A stretch of DNA of 64,000 nucleotides from Torymus aiolomorphi (Eukaryota > Arthropoda > Insecta > Hymenoptera > Torymidae): assembly GCA_036365515.1 (NCBI GenBank), contig CM070874.1, forward strand, positions 168,019,297 through 168,083,296. The letters are read 5' to 3'. Each line of letters starts with the position of its first letter. The stretch's first letter is position 1. Below, one piece after another: positions 33,457 to 43,523 of the stretch. The notes beneath the pieces were generated by a model. It was given only the letters and a program-made list of their open reading frames with translations, was not told where the DNA came from and ran no database searches. The position numbers were made by a program, and so were the translations under genes.

Positions 33457-33990
33457 ATGGATTATTTTGAATTACTTTATGATAGCCAAAGTGGCTGTGG
33501 ATATGATAGTACCCCGTTAAGTAATTATATTACAGTAGATACATCAATGCAAAAAGGAACAGGTGTTGGTGGTTTCTTAAAGGCTATATACCGCAGCGCA
33601 TTACCTATTTTATAAAAGAGCTGTAGAGCTATAGGAAAAGCTGCCGGAAAAGAAGCTATACGTGCAGGGATAAACATCTTAGATGATTTCACAGATAATA
33701 AAAAATCTTTCAAAGAATCGATTCGTAATAATGCTCGAGAATCTGGAAATAATCTTAAAAGAAAAGCTGAAGAAAAACTAGATAGGGTGATAAATGGGTC
33801 AGGATATAAAGCTAAGCGTCGGCTGAAGAAGCATCAGTTGTCTCTTGCCTCTGCCATAGTAAACATCAAAAAACATTCGAAAGTTAAACGAAAGAAAAAA
33901 GGTAATATTAAGAAGAAGAATAAAACAGGGAAAAAAAGAAAAAGTAAAAAGAAAAAGATAAGAATGGTAAGAGATATTTTTGAAGAATAA
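33457..33990 (+). pseudogene. Basic virion-core-like Polinton protein, one in-frame stop
   Basis: ATG at 33457, two bases after the previous stop. The frame opens with YDSQSGCG and a GTGVGGFLKAIYRSALPIL membrane-like stretch. It is stopped by TAA at 33613-33615, then continues in frame through AIGKAAGKEAIRAGINILDD and RNNARESGNNLKRKAEEKLD to a very Lys-rich tail ending at 33988-33990. The same plan (hydrophobic Gly-rich start, KEAIRTGINILDD-like helix, NLKRK, basic tail) is known in insect Polintons. It is likely a nucleic-acid-binding core or minor capsid protein; the exact role is unknown. The stop TAA provides the A of the next ATG. Confidence 0.6.
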
Positions 33991-35314
33991 TGGCTTTTCT
34001 TCATAGTGGGTCGTGTCGTGTCTAAAATCCGAATTAAATCTATTCAGCATCCCACCGACACAGACAACAATCGAAAATTCGAATTATGTTCAATATAAGC
34101 CTATATCTTCACTGGCTGATGGATCGCCAATAGAATTTTCTATACCTGGTACTAGCGAATACATCGACCTTGCTCATATTCTGTTGAGTCTTAGCGTAAC
34201 TATTAAACTAAATGTAAAACCACCCGAGAGCATAGAGGCAGAAACTCTAAAAAATGTTGGCCCGATAAATAATTTTATGCATTCGATATTTAACCAAGTT
34301 GATTTATTTTTTAATCAAAAACCCGTTTCCCCACCCAACAACGCTTATGCTTATCGATCATACATTGAAACTTTATTAAGCTACGGGTCTGTAGCTAAAA
34401 AATCTCATCTCACTAGTGTACTATGATATAATGATACCGTTGGAGGAATGGATGATACAGGTGTCGAAAACAAAGGTCTCGTAAACCGTCAGAACGTTAT
34501 GTGCGATGGCGATGAAAAAACTATAGATATGGTCGACAATCTACATTGTGATGTTTTCAATCAAAATAGATTATTATTAAACGGGGTTGAGGTGCGCGTA
34601 AGACTCTTGCGCTCGAAAGATGCGTTTTGCCTAATGGATCCTACAGGTCTCTACACCGTAATAATTAATGAGGCTGCTCTATACGTTCGACGAGTGAAGC
34701 TTAGCCCTAGTATTATATTGGCACATGAAAAAACACTTTCGCAAACAACGGCCAAATATCCTCTAACCCGTGTAGAAGTGAAAACTATTACGATGTATAG
34801 TGGCGTTCATAGTGAATCTCTGGACAATGTCATTCTAGGACAATTACCAAAAAGAATTATCATTGGTTTTGTAGAAAATAAAGCGTTTAATGGTGATAAA
34901 AGTTTAAATCCGTTCAATTTTAAAAATTTCAAAATAAATTATCTATGTCTCTATATCGATGGTGTACAAGTTCCCTCCAAGCCTCTACAGCCTGATTTTA
35001 CAAAAAAGAATTTGTATGGAGATGCACATCATACATTATGTTCTGGTACAGGAGTACATTATTCGAATGATGGTAATTCAATACCACGAGAAAATTATGC
35101 TGACGGGTATTGTCTTTTTGCCTTTGACTTAACACCTGATTTATCAGCACATTTAGATACGCATTGGAATTTAGTAAAACACGGTAGTGTGAGAATAGAT
35201 GTCCGATTTGACGATGCACTAAGCAGCACCGTAAATTGCATAATTTATGCTGAATATGAAAATATACTTGAAATTGATTCGTCTCGTCAAATTCTTGTAG
35301 ACTATAGCGGATAG
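33990..35314 (+). pseudogene. Major capsid protein (double jelly-roll) of the Polinton, frameshift plus stop
   Basis: The likely start ATG 33990 is followed by a frameshift near 34015-34025. The sequence then reads SELNLFSIPPTQTTIENSNY, ISSLADGSPIEFSIPGTSEY and YRSYIETLLSYGSVAKKSHL, blocks of the Polinton major capsid family. A TGA at 34424-34426 interrupts the frame just before YNDTVGGMDD, and the same frame is open from there to 35314. The C-terminal half has VRLLRSKDAFCLMD, YPLTRVEVKTITM and NVILGQLPKRIIIGFVENKA. It would build the icosahedral shell. This copy cannot make it. Confidence 0.85.
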
Positions 35315-35346
35315 CTTTAAAGAAGTGAGGGTAAATATGACTTGAG

Positions 35347-35380
35347 TATAAAAAGAGGTGGTGTAGACTTTATCTGGTTA
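35347..35380 (+). promoter_or_regulatory. TATA box and initiator before paralogue 2
   Basis: TATAAAAA at 35347-35354, and TTAGTC (A at 35380) 33 bases downstream, just before the gene starting at 35429. Confidence 0.55.
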
Positions 35381-35428
35381 GTCGTTTACCGGTTGTACAC
35401 TAGGGAAGCTCTAAGAATACTATAACGG

Positions 35429-36002
35429 ATGTTGTAATGATATACAGTTTTGTAAGGATCATAAAAATCGTGCGGTACCAAAAGAGGTGGCTGTTGTTGC
35501 ATTGAATCAAGATTTTATCGGTCATTGGATTGTTTCCTCGAATAATAGAATAACACATTTGTGCGATGATGCTAGAAAACAAAATGACTGGCTAACACAA
35601 CATCATCATGGGCTAGATTGGACTGACACAGGTGTATCGGAAAAAGTATTGTACAAAAATCTAGAAGAAATTTGTAAAAGAACTGATAAAATATACGTCC
35701 GCGGTAATGTGAAAACGACTGTTTTGCGAAAAATTACCACAAGAAATATTAAGAATTTGGAAACTGATCCGGATTGTCCAACATTTCATAAACTGTTATC
35801 TACAAGTAAATACTGTGTACAGCATTTTATAAAATTGAATCATTTTAAATATACTTGTGCTCTAAACAACGCTTTCAAGTTGAAAACTTGGATAAATTCA
35901 CGAAAGAAATCATCTACCGAGCAGTTTATCTTTGAACCGCCTATCAGTCTTTGCGATGAACAATATCCAGATCCAGAAAATTCTAATGCGGATTTCGTCT
36001 GA
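35429..36002 (+). pseudogene. Polinton conserved protein, paralogue 2 (function unknown)
   Basis: The ATG at 35429 is one base out of frame with the long open frame that follows (NDIQFCKDHKNRAVPKEV to the stop at 36002), so a frameshift at the very start is likely. Blocks align in order with the protein at 26044-26541: DIQ near the start, PKEVAVVALNQD, WLTQHHHGLDW, KIYVRGNVKTTV, and a C-terminal CVQHF...CALNNAFKLKTW that could bind a metal through Cys and His. The gene overlaps the protease start. No function is assigned; see paralogue 1. Confidence 0.65.
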
Positions 36003-36435
36003 TACCGTGAGGGTTTTTCCAGCCCATCAGATACCTCTGACGTGGTCGAGACCGGTTGCTTATGTGCTTAATACACAAAAACATAATAGACCTGGTCTAC
36101 ACTGGGTGGCAATTTATGTTGATAAGATCGGGAATGGTTGTTACTTGGACAGTTTTGGTAAACCACCCTATATTCTAGACCACATAAATCGTATACGCAG
36201 AAATGTTAGAAAATTTCGATGGAACCCATACCAGTTACAAAGTCAAAATGCCGATACCTGTGGATATTACTGCATAATGTTTTTACATTACATGTCTGTT
36301 GGTATTGGGTTCAGACGTTTTCTCCAATGTTTTTCTACAGACTTGGAAAAAAATGATCAAATTGTAAGAAACTATGTTTCCAAGCTTCAGAGAAGTATTT
36401 TCCCCTACCATTTATCACCCCCTCTACTAATATGA
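35956..36435 (+). CDS. Adenain-like cysteine protease of the Polinton
   Basis: Intact frame. The best start is ATG 35956 (MNNIQIQKIL); an in-frame ATG at 35932 is also possible. The catalytic order of the adenovirus protease (C5) family is visible: His in GLHWVAIYVD, Asp in YLDSFGKPP, Gln in LQSQNADTC and Cys in TCGYYCIMFLHYM. It would cleave capsid precursors during particle maturation. It overlaps the end of paralogue 2. It is one of the few unbroken genes of this element. Length is about 160 residues, normal for Polinton proteases. Confidence 0.85.
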   Translation: MNNIQIQKILMRISSDTVRVFPAHQIPLTWSRPVAYVLNTQKHNRPGLHWVAIYVDKIGNGCYLDSFGKPPYILDHINRIRRNVRKFRWNPYQLQSQNADTCGYYCIMFLHYMSVGIGFRRFLQCFSTDLEKNDQIVRNYVSKLQRSIFPYHLSPPLLI

Positions 36436-36439
36436 ATAG

Positions 36440-36471
36440 TATATAAGAGGTGTACTCAGCCCATTTCATCA
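36440..36471 (+). promoter_or_regulatory. TATA box and TCAGTT initiator
   Basis: TATATAAG at 36440-36447 and TCAGTT with the A at 36471, exactly 31 bases downstream, the canonical arthropod spacing. The next gene starts at ATG 36516. Confidence 0.7.
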
Positions 36472-36515
36472 GTTCAGCCGACTTGTTCACTACTTACAAA
36501 ATAAAAAAAACAAGG

Positions 36516-37280
36516 ATGGTTGCTACAAAATTCCATTGCCACCAAGTTCTGTCTACTGTGTATGGTCTAAACAAATCGTACACAAAGAAAATCGCCGTGG
36601 GTCTTGAAAACTCTGGTGTAGGCCACACCGACTTTCAACCCATCGTCCGAATTTTTACGGACGACTTTGTGGGAATAAGCTTTACAGTGGAAGAGTGGCT
36701 GTGTTTCCGGGAGCAATTTCCGGACATTGAAAAATACCTCGATCAGATAGTGTTGAAAAGCAAGATGAACAACAGCTTCATAGCAGTTTCAGTATCAGGT
36801 TCATCAGAAGTTACAATGACAAAGCCATCGAACTTGTACCCCGAGATGTAAGGAAAGAAGAAGAAGGAGGCGAGCCACCAAAAAAGAAACCGTACCGACC
36901 AAGCTTAGTATTTAAGAAAGTGACGTTTGATCATCTTAAAACTGTAACTAGATGTATAGATGTAAGAGTAAAATATTTGACAAATGTACAAAAAAATATT
37001 AAAATTATAATAAGTTGCATCTCTAAATTTTTGAAAGGTCAATTAGAAAAAGATCAGAAATCGCAATATGTAAATTTCACCAAGTCTGATGTATTACCGT
37101 TCAACAAAGTTTGATGGAATAAATGCGTTTGGTGAAGAAATATTAGATATCGCGGAGAAAAAATTAGAAAAAAAAAATGTATCCCCAAATATATCTTCTT
37201 GCGATAATTTATGTTTAATTTACAATTTAATGGGATGGCATATAGACGACATTGTACACTATATGAATAAAAAGAAATAA
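36516..37280 (+). pseudogene. Last Polinton gene, unknown function, two frameshifts
   Basis: Preceded by the clearest promoter of the element. The first frame (36516-36851) contains IVRIFTDDFVGISFTVEEWL and FREQFPDIEKYL. The second (from about 36800 to 37114) carries EPPKKKPYRPSLVFKKV and helical sequence. The third (37089-37280) ends YNLMGWHIDDIVHYMNKKK. Because these frames follow each other without a gap, they look like one gene with shifts near 36800 and 37095. The F-TVEEW-L pattern is faintly like PC4-type DNA-binding domains, but I would not name it on that basis. Confidence 0.5.
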
Positions 37281-37368
37281 AGAAAAAAATTTATAAAAAA
37301 ACTTGTTTTTTATTTACCTTACTCCTTTTAGAAATCCTTTAAATAATAATAATAATATGGGAGGGGGA

Positions 37369-37550
37369 GTAGTCATAGAAATATGTGGTACTACAGGACA
37401 GGCGTTTCTTTCCTACATTACCGGTTACTCATTGGTGGATAATTCCCCCTCTTCTCCTAGGGTAATCGGTGGTGGGGGAAACCCCTACACTCATCATGGG
37501 TGAGTGGTGGGGGGTTTGTTTGTCTGCCCTATAGTGCCACTATAACTACT
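37369..37550. mobile_element. MITE related to 9590-9776
   Basis: The right end (reverse complement TAGTTATAGTGGCACTATAG, then GGCAGACAAACAAACCCCCC) matches the MITE at 9590-9776. The left end AGTCATAGAAATATGTGGTA is a diverged inverted copy. The interior is a GC-rich hairpin-like sequence. It lies right after the Polinton genes. Confidence 0.5.
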
Positions 37551-37701
37551 CACATCTATGTACATATTCTTACAATCGTGCTTTAGAATCGGTGAGTAAT
37601 ACTGACAATGAATTTACAATTTAAGATTTTTTACCACATACTCCAGAGCGCATCGAAGAATTTAATAATGAAATAAGTACATTTTTGTTAGGTCTGTGTC
37701 G

Positions 37702-38303
37702 CCTCTTAACCGTTAGACTGCCGGGATTTGAACCTTTAAACGGCCCTTTAGAAGTGGCCAAATTAGTGTCTTGTATCACGTATCAACTATACACAAAGTT
37801 CATGTCAGAGGTCGAACCTATATATAGGCTTTCCGGCAGGATACGGTAAAGAAAAAAATTTTCTATTATAGAATTTTTTTTTACGCTTAAAACTCGATGA
37901 AAATATCATATTATTTAGGTTTTCAGGGTCGCTGATCACGAATCTGAAGTCAGATTTGATAAATTCAGTCAGGGTTGTCAGGGAGCCCCCCCCCCCCCCC
38001 CCCCCCAATTCCCCTCTTTTTGAAGCTCGGTGAAAATGTTACTCCGGGGGTTTTTGGGGCAATCCAGATTGGCAATTTCGCCAAGTTTTAGAAATATATA
38101 AAAATTGGGGCATTTGGGGGCGTGGGGGGGGGGGGGGGGGGGGGGGGGGTATTTCGGGCCCTATGAAGTAAATTTGTCAAATTTGACCCTAGATTCGTGA
38201 TCAGCTACCCCGAAAACCCCCGGAAAACTATTTTTCACAAAAAAATATTGATTTTCCTCTAAAGCCTATATATAAGCTTTCCGGCAGTCTGAAGGTTAAG
38301 AGG
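37702..38303. mobile_element. Foldback element with C21 and G25 arms
   Basis: The outer inverted ends are CCTCTTAACCGTTAGACTGC on the left and GCAGTCTGAAGGTTAAGAGG on the right. Inner inverted arms share GGTTTTC-GGG-GCTGATCACGAATCT. Between them lie a C21 run (37986-38006) and a G25 run (38125-38149) in pairing positions. A 23-bp direct copy of CTATATATAGGCTTTCCGGC also occurs near 37819 and 38269. It splits the transposase-related sequence that continues at 38330. Confidence 0.7.
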
Positions 38304-38329
38304 AAAAATCTTATCTTTTGATAGCAGTG

Positions 38330-38925
38330 TCTTACTAAGGGGATTCGACACAAAGTTTCGCAGTCATAAGTGATGACCGAAAACATAATTCAGCGTATGC
38401 TTTGCTATCAGTAAAAGAAATTATATCTTACTTGAAAGAAAATTGTTATGATTCAATAAATAAAATCACCATTGTATCAAACGGCGCCGTTAACCACTTT
38501 AAAATCGCTTTCAATTATGTAAATTAAAACGAGTACCATATGATATAAAATAATTGTTCTCTGCTACTGCAAAGGAGCTGTGGATGGTGTGGGTGGAGTT
38601 ACAAAGCATTATGACACTTCGCATAATCTTTAAAAGCCCCGTGAAGAATCCATTTAAAATGCTAATGATTTTGTTGAGCACGTTCAAAAATATACAGATG
38701 CAATTAAAATAATACATTTACAAGACGTTGACATAGAAGAATTTAGAAAAGTAAAAACTATTGATTGGCTTACTACTCCTTAGTATCATAGAATTGAAAA
38801 AACTCATTTATGGATTAAAGAAACATGTAATGATAAAGTACATTGTTTTACAGCAAAGACCGCTGATCGTCCGCTTACTGAAGTAAGAGCAACGAAACTG
38901 AAAAACAAAGACAAGAATAAATAAA
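38330..38925 (+). pseudogene. Transposase relic related to 20395-21253
   Basis: Broken frames contain HNSAYALLSVKEIISYLKEN, ITIVSNGAVNHFKIAFNYV, a GAVDGVGGVTKHYDTSHNL-like stretch around 38575-38635, and a C-terminal FVEHVQKYTDAIKI to DKNK stop at 38923. The order (host-protein-like strand, S-N/D-GA...HFK, then G-A/C-DG) is the same as in the transposase inside PolB. The sequences are diverged, so they come from different families of one group. Several stops are present. Confidence 0.55.
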
Positions 38926-38991
38926 CTGATAAGAATTTTTCCATCGGTCTTACAGTCTTACAAATTAAATTAAAATAATTAATATTTAGTA

Positions 38992-39909
38992 ATGGAAAAA
39001 TTGGAAAGTATTGCTTTGTCTAAGTTGGTTTTTCAGCCAATTATTTTTAAAAGATATGTTGATGACATTTTTGCAGTTGTACCAGAATGTTTTGTGGATG
39101 AAATGGTGGATGTGTTTAATTCTATCCATGATAGAATTAAATTCACAAAAGAAGTTGAGAAAGATTATCAATTGAGTTTTTTAGATATTAGAGTCATTAG
39201 AGGTAATAATAATAGAGTGAAATTAGATTGGTATAGAAAACCTACATGGTCAGGTAGATTTTTAAATTTTGATTCTCACCACCAATTCGGAAACAAGACA
39301 GGTGCGATCAAAGGTGTCATTGACAGAGCGATTAAATTGTCACATAAAGATTTTAGTAAAAAGAATTTAAATTTAGTTAGAGAAACATTTATTAAAAATA
39401 GTTATCCCGTAAAATTTATTGATAAAATGATTGATGAGAGAGTGTGGGAAATTTATAATGGTGGATTGAAGCAGCGGGTAGATAATCAAACAAGGAATAG
39501 AAATGGAAAGAATGCATATTTTAGTTTACCATATGTTAGAGGTTTGTCGGAAAGGATTAGAAGGGTTTTTAGTAAACATAATATTCAAGTTTTCTTTAGA
39601 AATGATAATAATTTAGAAAGGTTATTTAGTAATTGTAAAGACAAGGATGATAAATGTTTGAAATCGGGAGTTGTTTATAAAATTAATTGTAGGGATTGTA
39701 ATGGTTGTTATATTGGTCAAACGGGTAGATATTTGAAAAAGAGAATATATGAACATCAATATAGTTTACGCAGCTCAAGTTGTACATCGGGTTTGAAAGA
39801 ACATTGTTTAAATAGTTTGCATTCTTTCGATTTTGGGAGTATGGATATTTTGGAACAGGGGATTAAGAATAAATATAAGAGGAAAGCCTTGAAAGTATTC
39901 ACATTCTAA
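38992..39909 (+). pseudogene. Penelope-like reverse transcriptase C-terminus plus GIY-YIG endonuclease
   Basis: The open frame of 305 codons begins inside the RT: FKRYVDDIFAVV is the catalytic motif C with both Asp present, then LSFLDIRVIRG and DWYRKPTWSGRFLNF. The C-terminal GIY-YIG domain has VVYKINCRDCNGCYIGQTGR and KKRIYEHQ. RT motifs before C are missing, so the copy is 5'-truncated. The frame ends at 39909 in a sequence that should continue further, so the end is also altered. It is from a different Penelope family than the pair at 45543-50181. Confidence 0.8.
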
Positions 39910-40058
39910 GAAATCGGAATAATGTAAATTTAATGATAGAGTCAAGTAAATTAGATAACATTTATCATTCTTTATTAATTTAAGTGAGAATGGCAAGTTG
40001 GAGAGGGGAATGTGGAGGGTGGTGGGGTAAGAGAAAAGAAGAGGGTATGGGTGCATGG

Positions 40059-40091
40059 TATATAAGGAGGTGTATCGCGGGTTTTATTTCA
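40059..40091 (+). promoter_or_regulatory. TATA box and TCAGTT initiator of Penelope pseudo-LTR
   Basis: TATATAAG at 40059-40066 and TCAGTT with A at 40091, 32 bases apart. The predicted transcript would start directly before the hammerhead-like motif. Confidence 0.6.
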
Positions 40092-40092
40092 G

Positions 40093-40130
40093 TTCCTGAG
40101 GAGGAGCCGGAGCAGGCTCGAAACGTCGGA
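40093..40130 (+). ncRNA. Hammerhead-like ribozyme motif
   Basis: The sequence CCTGAGGAGGAGCCGGAGCA is followed by GGCTCGAAACGTCGGAC. It fits CUGANGA, a stem II (GAGCC with GGCTC), then GAAA and CGTC, and the outer GTCC/GGAC-type pairing. Hammerhead ribozymes are known in Penelope pseudo-LTRs. Stem III would be very short. Activity is not shown by the sequence. Confidence 0.35.
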
Positions 40131-40389
40131 CAATGTGGTGGTGGTGGGCAGTCAGATCGTCCTTTGCTAACAAAGTTTTTTCCAGGTTTTAATTAAGTTT
40201 TTATTTCAGATTCTGCGGGGGTGATTATAAACAAGGGCAATCTGACTGCCATAAATATTAATTATTTTAATTTAATTTGTAAGACTGTAAGACCGATGGA
40301 AAAATTCTTATCAGTTGATATTAAATTGCAGTCGACATAAGTAATATTTTTAATGAAGAATAAATAAATGAAATACATCGAGCATAAAA

Positions 40390-40482
40390 CTTATAAATGC
40401 GTACAAGTAGATGCGTGTACATGTGTATTACTTATATATGAACAAAGATAAGACCCTTTATATTAACTGTTATATCATTAAC
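40390..40482 (+). repeat. Dispersed repeat, left half of the interrupted copy
   Basis: Matches the reverse complement of about 9185-9270. It is interrupted by the transposon at 40485-43521 and resumes at 43524 (to about 43870). Confidence 0.75.
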
Positions 40483-40484
40483 TA

Positions 40485-43400
40485 TACAAGGTGTCCCATT
40501 TTAATCGCCCCAGGCAAATATCTTGAAAAGTATGAGAGATGGAAAAAAACTTTAAAAACAAAAGTTGTAGGGTGCAAAGGGGGTCAGCTAATGGTAACTA
40601 CGACTTTGACCTTGAACTCTATTTTCAAGGTTATTTCAAGGTCAAAGTGATTTTTTTAAATGAGAATCCCTACTTTCGACCCCGGAAATGGAAAGATCAG
40701 AAAATTTTACGTTCAGAGAGGTCTGATATGTTGGAGTTTCAAGGTCAACCAGCTAATTTAATGAGGTCGACCTGGGAATACCTCTAGGAAGGACAAAATT
40801 GACCTTGACGTTCAAGGTCATTTTAAGGTAAGTTGATTTTATAAAATGGAACCCCTTATTTTTGACCCTGGAAATGGAAAGAGCGGAAGAATTTACGTCC
40901 AAATATGACCTTGACCTCGACCTTGACTTTAACCGTGATCTGGAAGGTTAATTTAAGGTCAAGTCGATTTTTTTAAAATCCCCTTATTTTTGACCTCGGA
41001 AATGGAAAGAGAAGAAAATTTTACGTTCAGATATGTACCGTCATATGGTGTCAAAGTTGGCCCTCTGGGGTCAATTAAGGGTCAAATCGTGCTTGAGGTC
41101 AATTGGGGTCAAATTAATTTTTGTAATCTGATGTGTTCTTACTTTTGTCAGCGTAACTCTGAAGGATTTTTGGGATTAATTTTCGGCATGAAAAGGTACT
41201 TTTCTTCTTGTTCTTTCTTGGTTAGGTTGGCACCATTGAAATGTACGGCTACGTCAAATGATATTTTTTAAGTACGAGTGACCGATTACTTTGAGGTAGT
41301 TATGAGGCGATGATTTAATGGTTTTGTTATGAGTCAATTATAAATATTCGAATTCTTTAGTTTGGTCAATTTGGGAATATTTTCATTTTTTTTAAAGAGT
41401 AATAACAATACTGCACTCGAAAATACGTAGAGTTAGTTATTTTTAGTGGTGTCACTGTGCACAGTACAAATAAAGAAAACCTTTTGATTTCTTATTATTG
41501 AATAGCATACGGTAATGATTTCATGTGTTTATTAGAATAAATAACTTTTTCGCTCATTTCCGAAAATTGCCTTCTTAATTTCTTTTTATACATACAATTG
41601 AAGTGGAAAACCAAATTTCTTTTGTGGTACCATATTCCTTTTTGAGATGGCTGATTACACGCCCCAGGAGATTGTGAATATGATAAAAGTTGTTGGTGAA
41701 TGTCATGATAATTATAGGGCTGCAGAAAGACGCTATGCCGAGAAATATCCCAATGCCCGTCACCCAGATAGGAAAGCCATCAAAAGATTATTAACGCGAG
41801 CTGCACAAGGCTCCATCGTTCGTAAGAGCCGCAAAACTGGAACGAAACAGCACATTGCGCTGGGTGTGCGAGCTATTATTGCTGAAAATCCCCACATTTC
41901 AACACGAGATTTGCAACGAATGCATGGTGTTCCCAAATCAACAGTAAATCGCCTGTTGAAAACATCTAAATTTCACCCCTACCACGTTCGCCTTACACAA
42001 ACACTAGAGGATGGAGATTATGCACGGCGTTTAAATTTTTGTTAATGGGCAAATAATCAGATACGTAGGGACCCTTTCTTTTTTGATCGAGTGTTATTCT
42101 CAGATGAAGCAAAATTTGATAATATGGGTGGTGTCAATCTTCATAATGCCCACTATTACGCTGAACAAAATCCTCATTGGCAACGAGATCATCGAATCCA
42201 GAGACGTTGGTCAATAAACGTGTGGGCAGGTATAATTGGAGATCATGTGCTGGGACCTATCTTTTACAATCAAAATTTGAATGGACAATTGTATTTGGAT
42301 ATTTTGCAAAACCAGCTACCTCCTCTATTAGAAGATATCCCACTTATCTTACGGCGGGATGTGTGGTTTCATCAAGATGGAGCTCCTGCACATCGCGTTC
42401 GATCAGTCAAGAATTTTCTCAATGATATGTATCGTAATCGTTGGATTGGCATCGGCAGCCAAGTACACGAGTGGCCGCCTAGATCCCCAGATCTCACACC
42501 TCTTGAGTTTTTTGTGGGGAGTAGTTAAAGGCAAAGTTTTTGCACATGCTCCAACAACCTTAGAGAACATGAGAGGAAGAATTATGGAAGCTTTCCAATC
42601 CATTTCAGTGGAAACATTGAGGAATGTTCAAGCAAGCTTCCGAAGAAGCATGCAAATGTGTTTCAGAGAGAACGGACACTTGATCGAGCATTTGCTGCCT
42701 TAGATCTTCAAATGACAGTCCGTTAATCAATCGGCCCTTTTCAGGGCCAATGATGTGCGGAATCCTTTGGGCAACCTCCACGCGGTGCACATTGGGTAAT
42801 GCTAATGTCGAGGGTAGTCTTTCTAATTTTCGATTCATTTGAGGGAGAAAAAATACTTTTAGATTCCTAAGTAACTCATAAAAACTGTGAAATCCACTTC
42901 AAAAAAATTTATTTATTTATTATTACCCTTAATTGACCCCGGAGGGCCAACTTTGACACCATATGACGGTACATATCTGAACGTAAAATTTTCTTCTCTT
43001 TCCATTTCCGAGGTCAAAAATAAGGGGATTTTAAAAAATCGACTTGACCTTAAAATAACCTTCCAGATCACGGTTAAAGTCAAGGTCGAGGTCAAGGTCA
43101 TATTCGGACGTAAATTCTTCCGCTCTTTCCGTTTCCGGGGTCAAAAATAAGGGGTTCCATTTTATAAAATCAACTTACCTTAAAATGACCTTGAACGTCA
43201 AGGTCAATTTTGTCCTTCCTAGAGATATTCCAAGGTCGACCTCATTAAATTAGCTGGTTGACCTTGAAACCCCAACATATCAGACCTTTCTGAACGTAAA
43301 ATTTTCTGCTCTTTCCATTTCCGGGGTCGAAAGTAGGGGTCCTCATTCAAAAAAATCACTTTGACCTTGAAATAACCTTGAAAATAGAGTTTAAGGTCAA

Positions 43401-43521
43401 AGTCGTTGTTACCATTAGCTGACCCCCTTTGCACCCTACAACTTTTGTATTTAAAGTTTTTTTCCATCTCCCATACTTTTCAAGATATTTGCCTGGGGCG
43501 ATTAAAATGGGACACCTTGTA
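40485..43521 (+). mobile_element. Complete Tc1/mariner-type transposon with ~590-bp inverted repeats
   Basis: The left repeat 40485-41075 and right repeat 42931-43521 are inverted copies. Each starts TACAAGGTGTCCCATTTTAA, then CGCCCCAGGCAAATATCTTG, and is full of GACCTTGA and AAGGTCA words. The flanks are TA (40483-40484 and 43522-43523). The transposase lies between them. The uninterrupted host repeat at 8860-9310 shows the same flanking sequence without the element. The long inverted repeats are unusual for Tc1/mariner and are a family trait here. Confidence 0.9.
41647..42703 (+). pseudogene. DUF4817/DDE_3-type transposase, in-frame TAA and one frameshift
   Basis: ATG 41647 opens a frame with a helix-turn-helix N-terminus (YTPQEIVNMIKVVGECHDNY, the DUF4817 region) and a second HTH (TRDLQRMHGVPKSTVNRLL). 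TAA at 42043-42045 interrupts it at FC-stop-WA. The same frame continues through LFSDEAKFDN (first Asp), WFHQDGAPAHR (second Asp) and PPRSPDLTPLEFF (third). Near 42510 a frameshift in a T run moves the C-terminus (LWGVVKGKVFAHAPTTL to IEHLLP) to another frame that ends at 42703. The TAA is at the same place as in the copy at 1-966. Confidence 0.85.
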
Positions 43522-43523
43522 TA

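Larger units (their letters stand above)
18600..37290 (+). mobile_element. Polinton/Maverick (virus-like self-synthesising DNA transposon), degraded
   Basis: All recognisable genes are on the plus strand and form the Polinton set: PolB (18712-25978), packaging ATPase, PLA2-like protein, integrase, penton-like and major capsid proteins, and adenain-like protease. They stand among conserved unnamed genes, packed end to end with ATGA or TAATG overlaps. Two foreign elements (19915-22267 and 27781-30254) are inserted. I could not find the long terminal inverted repeats. The left boundary lies between the satellite end (~18345) and the first promoter. The right boundary lies after the last gene (37280) and before the MITE at 37369. 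Most genes carry one or two lesions each, so this copy is dead but not old. Confidence 0.9.
38924..40316 (+). mobile_element. Penelope-like element fragment between 65-bp inverted repeats
   Basis: The segment is bounded by inverted arms 38924-38988 and 40252-40316. These share AACTGATAAGAATTTTTCCA and run through CATCGGTCTTACAGTCTTAC to AATTAATATTTA with almost no mismatch. Inside are a 5'-truncated Penelope RT/GIY-YIG frame (38992-39909) and a pseudo-LTR-like part with its own TATA/initiator and a hammerhead-like motif. Inverted terminal arrangements are common in Penelope elements after template-switching insertions. Confidence 0.7.
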
